Assembly: GCA_028280065.1 (NCBI GenBank)
Contig: JANQMN010000037.1
Coordinates: 1-64,000, forward strand
Length of the DNA: 64,000 bases
DNA from: Hahella sp.
GTDB lineage: Bacteria; Pseudomonadota; Gammaproteobacteria; Pseudomonadales; Oleiphilaceae
Direction: 5' to 3'
The first letter of the stretch is position 1, and each line of letters starts with the position of its first letter. Of this stretch, positions 58,841-64,000 are shown piece by piece. Both the position numbers and the translations under genes were made by a program. The notes under the pieces were generated by a model. That model was not told the origin of the DNA. It did not search any database and worked only from the letters and a program-made list of their open reading frames with translations.

Positions 58841-59953
58841 CTAAGATTTTGCGATCAGTCGATCAAGCTCTTCCTGCTTTTCAGCGGCTTTTTCCTTGAT
58901 AAGCGCTTCAAAGCGGTCAAGTAACTCCGCATTATCCAGCTTATGATCGGGTTTGCCGGCCACGTACACTAAATTGTTCGGCGTGCCGCCTGTCAGCCCT
59001 ACATCGGCTTCCTTCGCCTCACCTGGACCGTTGACCACGCAGCCAATGACAGCAACATCCAAGGGCGTGCTGACATTTTCCAGACGATTCTCCAGCTCAT
59101 TCATGGTTTTAATGACATCGAAGTTCTGCCGGGAGCAGCTTGGGCAGGCGATAAAATTAATGCCTTTGGTACGTAGTCTCAGACTCTTTAAAATATCAAA
59201 ACCGACTTTAACTTCCTCAACCGGATCCGCCGCAAGAGATATGCGAATGGTGTCGCCGATGCCATCCATCAATAGCATCCCCAAGCCGACAGCAGACTTT
59301 ACAGTACCGGAACGCAATCCCCCTGCTTCGGTGATTCCCAGATGTAAAGGCTGCTCGATTTGATCGGCGATCAGACGATAAGCGGCGACTGTCATAAATA
59401 CGTCGGACGCCTTCAAGCTCACCTTGAAGTTCTTAAAATCGTGTCGGTCAAGAATATCAATATGGCGCATGGCAGACTCAACCAGCGCTTCGGGGGTTGG
59501 CTCGCCATATTTCTTTTGCAGATCTTTTTCCAAAGATCCGGCGTTCACCCCTATGCGAATAGGGATATTGCGATCCTTAGCGGCATCGATTACCGCTTTA
59601 ACCCGGTCTTCGCGCCCGATATTGCCGGGATTGATACGCAAGCAATCGACACCCAGCTCCGCCACACGGAGGGCAATTCGGTAATCAAAATGGATATCCG
59701 AGACCAAGGGCACCGACACCTGTTGCCGAATTTTCGCGAAAGCTTCAGCCGCATCCATTGTAGGCACAGAAACTCTGACGATATCCGCACCTGCCTGTTC
59801 CAATGCCTCCACCTGTTTAACGGTAGCCTCGACATCGCAGGTATCGGTATTGGTCATCGATTGGACACTGATCGGCGCATCGCCGCCTACGGCGACATTG
59901 CCAACCATAATTTGACGTGAGCGTCGCCTTTTTATGGGAGATTCGTGAAACAT
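58841..59953 (-). CDS. ispG: IspG, HMBPP synthase of the MEP isoprenoid pathway
   Basis: IspG makes hydroxymethylbutenyl diphosphate using a 4Fe-4S cluster. The 370 residues carry [40 protein letters not shown], then the cluster ligands CPSCSRQ and [10 protein letters not shown]. The ribosome binding site before ATG 59953 is weak. It lies 17 bases after rodZ and is probably co-transcribed with it. Confidence 0.96.
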   Translation of the reverse strand: MFHESPIKRRRSRQIMVGNVAVGGDAPISVQSMTNTDTCDVEATVKQVEALEQAGADIVRVSVPTMDAAEAFAKIRQQVSVPLVSDIHFDYRIALRVAELGVDCLRINPGNIGREDRVKAVIDAAKDRNIPIRIGVNAGSLEKDLQKKYGEPTPEALVESAMRHIDILDRHDFKNFKVSLKASDVFMTVAAYRLIADQIEQPLHLGITEAGGLRSGTVKSAVGLGMLLMDGIGDTIRISLAADPVEEVKVGFDILKSLRLRTKGINFIACPSCSRQNFDVIKTMNELENRLENVSTPLDVAVIGCVVNGPGEAKEADVGLTGGTPNNLVYVAGKPDHKLDNAELLDRFEALIKEKAAEKQEELDRLIAKS

Positions 59954-59970
59954 GGATGAATACTCGAAAA

Positions 59971-61113
59971 CTATTCCAAAACAAACTGAGCGCGGTTATT
60001 ACGCACGGTATATTGGCCAAAGTCCAGAGATTCCCCATTAATTTTAATTTCAACGGCATTAACCGCGCCGACCACAAACTTCAGCGGATACTCGCCAATG
60101 AATTCCAGGTTTTCACCGGCACGGTAGAGCCCCACTACCCGGCTGTTGTTCTTGTCCCGCAAATCAAACCAGCAGTCGCCGGTGAAACTGGCGACCACGC
60201 TAGCCGTTCCGGGTTGTAACTCTGTCTGTCCCGCTTCCGCGTCCGATATGTCCGTTGTCTCGGCAGTCAGTTCCGTGCCCTCCCCGGCAGAGGCATCTTG
60301 GCCTGTAGTCGGCGGATCCGGCAGAGGTGCTGCAATCAGGGTTGCCGACGGTTCCGCATCTTCGCCCACATCTTCGGGTCCGAAGCCGGTATCAATCTCC
60401 GGATTCTCCACCGGCTGGGTTACAGATTCCGGCACTGTGGTGTGGAGACCGGATACCTCATCAGTCTGTAGCGGTTCAATGACAGCCCCAGCCTGTTCTT
60501 GGGAATCTGCCTCCACCACATCATCTTCTGCAAAGTTCAATGATAAATTGCCGGTTTCAGGGTCAAATAGTGGTTGTTCTTCCGTGGTAGCCGCGTTGTC
60601 TGCGATAGCCACTTCACCCTCGTCTTCGACTGATTCATCAATACCTGGTGTATCCGGTCGTCTCGGCTCCGGGTTGCCTTGCCCGGAAGATTGTTGGCTA
60701 TAGTATTGCCAGGCGAAGAAGCCTCCGGCGGCAACCAGCACAAGTACCAGAACCACTTGCCAGCCTCGTGCGCGAGGTGGCTTGGCTTCGGTAAATCCGG
60801 AACCCGACGGCGGGGATTGTTGCAAAATCGGATCGCCGCTAAGCAGCAGCTCCTGCTCCAAATCCTCCATGATCCGTTCTTCGGAAAGCTCAAGAAGCCG
60901 GGCATAGGAGCGAACATAACCTTTGAGAAATACCAACCCGGGCAGTTGCTTATAATCGGCTTTTTCGATTGCCGTCACATACCGGGGCACCACGTGGAGC
61001 ATTTCCGCTGTCTCCTGGATACTCCAACCACGGTCTTCCCGTGCCAATCTCAACCGGTCGCCCGAACGGTTGTAATTATTTCTCGCTTGCTCCGTGTTGT
61101 TTTGCTCGGGCAT
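59971..61113 (-). CDS. rodZ: RodZ, cell-shape cytoskeletal protein
   Basis: RodZ links MreB filaments to the inner membrane and cell wall synthesis. The 380 residues have an N-terminal Xre-type helix-turn-helix ([20 protein letters not shown]), a transmembrane helix (about 118-136), a long acidic Pro/Thr/Glu-rich periplasmic linker and a C-terminal DUF4115 domain ([20 protein letters not shown]). It is longer than E. coli RodZ (337) because of the linker. Its start overlaps the pilF stop by one base. Confidence 0.93.
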   Translation of the reverse strand: MPEQNNTEQARNNYNRSGDRLRLAREDRGWSIQETAEMLHVVPRYVTAIEKADYKQLPGLVFLKGYVRSYARLLELSEERIMEDLEQELLLSGDPILQQSPPSGSGFTEAKPPRARGWQVVLVLVLVAAGGFFAWQYYSQQSSGQGNPEPRRPDTPGIDESVEDEGEVAIADNAATTEEQPLFDPETGNLSLNFAEDDVVEADSQEQAGAVIEPLQTDEVSGLHTTVPESVTQPVENPEIDTGFGPEDVGEDAEPSATLIAAPLPDPPTTGQDASAGEGTELTAETTDISDAEAGQTELQPGTASVVASFTGDCWFDLRDKNNSRVVGLYRAGENLEFIGEYPLKFVVGAVNAVEIKINGESLDFGQYTVRNNRAQFVLE

Positions 61114-61928
61114 CAGTCCGATTCCTTAATTGCTTGGTACTCGGGAGAGTCCGGATACAGGTTTTTCAGCAAAAGCAGTAGGGAAGCTTCCTCGTCCAAA
61201 TCTTGCCGTTGACGCGCCAAATCGATACCGAGCTTGAGGCTTTGTGCGGTATGAGAGATATTACGAGCCCGCACCTGGCTCCTGAAAGCTTTGTAATAGC
61301 CGTTAGACAGATCATAATTACTACGTTGGTGATACAAAGTGGCTAATGCCAGCATCACTTGAGGCTGATCCCGGCGAATATCCAGGGCTTTTTCATAGGC
61401 GGCAATCGCTTCTTCAATCTGATCCAACCTGACGTGCACTAACCCGATATTGCTGAAAATTTGTGCCCGACTCGGATAAGCCACATCGTTGGCGGCAATC
61501 TGAAACTGGTCCAACGCCTGAGGAAACCGTTCCAATTGGTAGAGAAAGGCGGCGTAGTAGGTGCGTCCTCTGGTGAACTTGGGATTTAAACTAAGGGCCT
61601 TGAGATATTTTTCTTCGGCAACATTCATTTCATTTTGCGCCTGATAGACCAGGCCAAGTACGGAATAGGCTTCCGGCATATTCGGATTGCTTTCCAAAGC
61701 GCGGTTTAACCGTTGTATCGCAATCTCATATTCTCTCTGCTGGTAGTAGGCAATCCCTAACTGTACATACTGTTCCGCAGCCTTGACCTTATCCACCTTG
61801 GCGGTGAAAGGTCCGTCAGTCGTGGTAACACAACCGCTTGCCAGCAACACCGTAGCCAGCAAAACGGCTAGTCTCAATGAATAGGGGGGCAAAAACTTCA
61901 AGGCAATCTCTGACAGTAGAAAATTCAT
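61113..61928 (-). CDS. pilF: PilF/PilW-like TPR lipoprotein
   Basis: This 271-residue outer membrane lipoprotein has a lipobox LASGC (acceptor near residue 33) followed by about five TPR repeats (AYYQQREYEIAIQRLNRALE, PEAYSVLGLVYQAQNEMNVA). PilF assists assembly of the type IV pilus secretin. The rlmN-pilF-rodZ order is conserved in gammaproteobacteria. Confidence 0.92.
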   Translation of the reverse strand: MNFLLSEIALKFLPPYSLRLAVLLATVLLASGCVTTTDGPFTAKVDKVKAAEQYVQLGIAYYQQREYEIAIQRLNRALESNPNMPEAYSVLGLVYQAQNEMNVAEEKYLKALSLNPKFTRGRTYYAAFLYQLERFPQALDQFQIAANDVAYPSRAQIFSNIGLVHVRLDQIEEAIAAYEKALDIRRDQPQVMLALATLYHQRSNYDLSNGYYKAFRSQVRARNISHTAQSLKLGIDLARQRQDLDEEASLLLLLKNLYPDSPEYQAIKESD

Positions 61929-62070
61929 TGTCTCATGTAGTTTTGTATTCAGCCTTATTGGATTTTATCGCCGTCTTTGGCTGAATTGCGAACTCATCCC
62001 TTAAATCCAAATTATACTTGTTATTAATTAGTTATAGCTCATTTCTCAGAAATTTTCCTAACAAGTTAGC

Positions 62071-63219
62071 TCAACTCGCTGTTCTGTCTTGTGGAAAATG
62101 ACTAATGCCGGCCGAAACTTCTTGTACAGGAATATACCGGGCACTACGCTTGGTGCGATCCTGAACCTGTCCGACCAGTTGACCACAAGCCGCATCAATG
62201 TCATCACCGCGAGTGGTTCGGATAGTGGCAATATAACCGGCTTCATTGAGAACCTTTTGAAAGCGCATCACTGCATTTCGCGATGGTCTTTTGTAGTCAC
62301 TCAGGGGGAACGGATTAAACGGGATCAAATTAATTTTACAGGGCAGACGCTTTAACAGCCCGACAAGTTCACGCGCATGCTCCAACTGATCGTTTACCCC
62401 GGCAATCAGGGTGTATTCTACGGTGATCTTACGTTTGTCCGGAAGGTTGTCCAAATAGCGGTGACATGCATCCAACAGCGCACGTATCGGGTATTTCTTG
62501 TTGACCGGCACGAGTTCATTACGGAGCTCGTCATTCGGTGCATGCAATGATATCGCCAGTGAAACGTCGGTTACTTCGCCAAGTTGATCCAGCTGCGGCA
62601 CCAAACCGGAAGTACTGACCGTCAACCTTCGCTTACTGATACCGTAGGCAAAATCTTCCATCATGATATCGCATGCGGATACGACATTATCGAAGTTCAA
62701 CAGCGGTTCTCCCATGCCCATAAAGACGATATTGGTCACGTGCCGGTGTTTGGTAATCTCGTCACTCCCGAACGATCGCGCAGCAATCCAGAGTTGCCCG
62801 ATAATTTCTGCGCTACTGAGGTTGCGATTGAAACCTTGCTTCCCGGTCGAGCAGAAACTGCAATCCAACGAGCAACCGATTTGAGAAGACACACACAGCG
62901 TACCTCTGTCGTCTTCAGGTATGAAAACCGTTTCTATGCTGCTGCCACCCGGCATTTGCATGACCCACTTGCGGGTTCCGTCCGCCGAAAAATTTTCATA
63001 GATCACTTCGGGAATGGTGATTTCGGCGATCTGTTTCAGGCGTTCGCGCAACGCTTTACTGATGTCTGTCATCAGGTCAAAATCCGAGACGCCACGTTGA
63101 TGGATCCAGCGAAGAATTTGACTGGCACGGAACTTCTTCTCGCCTAGCTGGAGAAAAAACGTCTCCAACTGGGAACGACTCATACCGAGCAAATTGACTT
63201 TTTCAGTGACCACCGTCAT
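62071..63219 (-). CDS. rlmN: RlmN, dual-specificity rRNA/tRNA m2A methyltransferase
   Basis: This radical-SAM enzyme methylates A2503 of 23S rRNA and A37 of some tRNAs. The 382 residues contain the CxxxCxxC cluster motif [36 protein letters not shown] and a C-terminal catalytic cysteine in [14 protein letters not shown] lies 5 bases before ATG 63219. Upstream of pilF in the conserved block. Confidence 0.97.
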   Translation of the reverse strand: MTVVTEKVNLLGMSRSQLETFFLQLGEKKFRASQILRWIHQRGVSDFDLMTDISKALRERLKQIAEITIPEVIYENFSADGTRKWVMQMPGGSSIETVFIPEDDRGTLCVSSQIGCSLDCSFCSTGKQGFNRNLSSAEIIGQLWIAARSFGSDEITKHRHVTNIVFMGMGEPLLNFDNVVSACDIMMEDFAYGISKRRLTVSTSGLVPQLDQLGEVTDVSLAISLHAPNDELRNELVPVNKKYPIRALLDACHRYLDNLPDKRKITVEYTLIAGVNDQLEHARELVGLLKRLPCKINLIPFNPFPLSDYKRPSRNAVMRFQKVLNEAGYIATIRTTRGDDIDAACGQLVGQVQDRTKRSARYIPVQEVSAGISHFPQDRTAS

Positions 63220-63282
63220 TGGCTACCTCGAAAAACAAGACTGGGAATTCAAACCAAATTTTACTGTTACTGTAACGACAAA

Positions 63283-63300
63283 TGCAGCCTAATGGCTGCA
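63283..63300 (-). terminator. Hairpin downstream of ndk
   Basis: TGCAGCC and GGCTGCA pair around a 4-base loop. On the minus strand a short TTTGTCGTT follows, so it could terminate ndk transcription before rlmN. Confidence 0.5.
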
Positions 63301-63387
63301 CCTGGTTTTCTGGAGCCTTTCCTGCCAGCATGGACAAGCCCAGACAATAGGCTGATTTTGTTAACCGACCAGCCGAATATCCACGCA

Positions 63388-63816
63388 TCAACTTCTAGGG
63401 CAAAGCTCCGCATCGGCAAAGAAATAGGCAACTTCGCGCTCTGCGGAAGCCGGCGAATCCGAACCATGCACGGCATTGGCATCGATGGACTTGGCAAAGT
63501 CGGCGCGAATCGTACCCGGAGCGGCTTCCTGAGGATTCGTCGCACCCATCAACTCGCGGTTTTTCGCTATCGCACCTTCACCTTCCAATACCGATACGAC
63601 GACCGGTCCGGATGTCATAAAAGCGACTAAATCCTGAAAAAAACCACGCTCCTTATGTTCCGCATAGAACCCTTCCGCCTGTTCTTGTGAAAGGTGAAGC
63701 ATTTTTGCTCCGACGATCTGCAGGCCATTGGTTTCAAAACGGGAATAAATCTTACCAATGATATTCTTCGCAACCGCATCAGGCTTAATAATGGAAAGCG
63801 TGCGCTCAATTGCCAT
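63388..63816 (-). CDS. ndk: Nucleoside diphosphate kinase
   Basis: Ndk equalises nucleoside triphosphate pools. The 142 residues contain the start [38 protein letters not shown] and the phospho-histidine His117 in NAVHGSDS. Length and motifs are standard. It is the most upstream gene of the conserved block in this window. Confidence 0.97.
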   Translation of the reverse strand: MAIERTLSIIKPDAVAKNIIGKIYSRFETNGLQIVGAKMLHLSQEQAEGFYAEHKERGFFQDLVAFMTSGPVVVSVLEGEGAIAKNRELMGATNPQEAAPGTIRADFAKSIDANAVHGSDSPASAEREVAYFFADAELCPRS

Positions 63817-64000
63817 GGATTGTTCTCCAGTCGATTTGTTGATGTTGTAAAGTGAACGCGATTATACGCATGTTGTCGGCAAAGTGATACACAGGACGGC
63901 CAGCAGTATCCAAGCTAGATTTACAGGACTTTGTTAAACTTTGGTAACAGCCTGTAATCTCCGCCGGACACTAGGCTGAGGCGGCTTTGAAGGCCTGCCA

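Noticed and set aside
63971-64000. Possible last nine codons of a gene (WQAFKAASA then stop) on the minus strand at the window edge
   Set aside because: Too short to support; it could equally be chance within a hairpin-forming intergenic stretch.

Overview
The window is a stretch of gammaproteobacterial chromosome. The best evidence is the block ndk, rlmN, pilF, rodZ, ispG, hisS, yfgM, bamB, der (54-64 kb), which keeps the E. coli-type gene order, together with TamA/TamB, SbcCD, a CusCBA copper pump and RlmN. The outer membrane machinery (BamB, TamA/B, PilF, lipoproteins) shows a Gram-negative cell. Several diguanylate-type signalling proteins, nitrate transporters and an FNR-type box suggest a free-living, facultatively anaerobic or nitrate-using bacterium. 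I cannot fix the genus. There is no prophage, CRISPR array or complete insertion sequence.

Layout. 0.6-7 kb: sbcC and sbcD, which normally sit side by side, are separated by about 1.9 kb of foreign-looking DNA (an NTF2-like gene, broken gene pieces, a REP-like inverted repeat and a vapBC toxin-antitoxin pair). 7.3-17.8 kb: a nitrate transport and signalling island. Two NNP-type nitrate transporters are transcribed divergently, and each is followed by a PP2C phosphatase-kinase fusion protein. A periplasmic solute-binding protein, a third NarK-type transporter and a NarL-type response regulator complete the island. A perfect NarL 7-2-7 site and an FNR-type box lie between the two divergent transporters. 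The second fusion protein has lost both catalytic aspartates of its kinase half. 17.9-24.9 kb: a CusCBA copper/silver efflux operon whose CusB carries two CusF-like copper chaperone domains at its C-terminus. 25.3-34.1 kb: a penicillin/acyl-homoserine-lactone acylase-like lipoprotein, then tamB, tamA and a small secreted cysteine protein.

34.4-46 kb: a VC0807-like membrane protein, tRNA-Glu, an EAL-HDOD protein overlapping tatD, a low-complexity small protein, a PAS-GGDEF-EAL protein, and the carbon-storage and acetate genes ackA, pta and glgC. 46-52 kb: a thiamine operon thiC-thiO-thiS-thiG-thiDE (minus strand) under a TPP riboswitch. 52-54 kb: another periplasmic binding protein and selD. 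54-64 kb: the conserved housekeeping block.

The most interesting parts are the mirrored transporter/phosphatase-kinase pairs with one pseudokinase, and the CusB-CusF-CusF fusion. Function calls rest on motifs and gene order read directly from the sequence; no database search was run.
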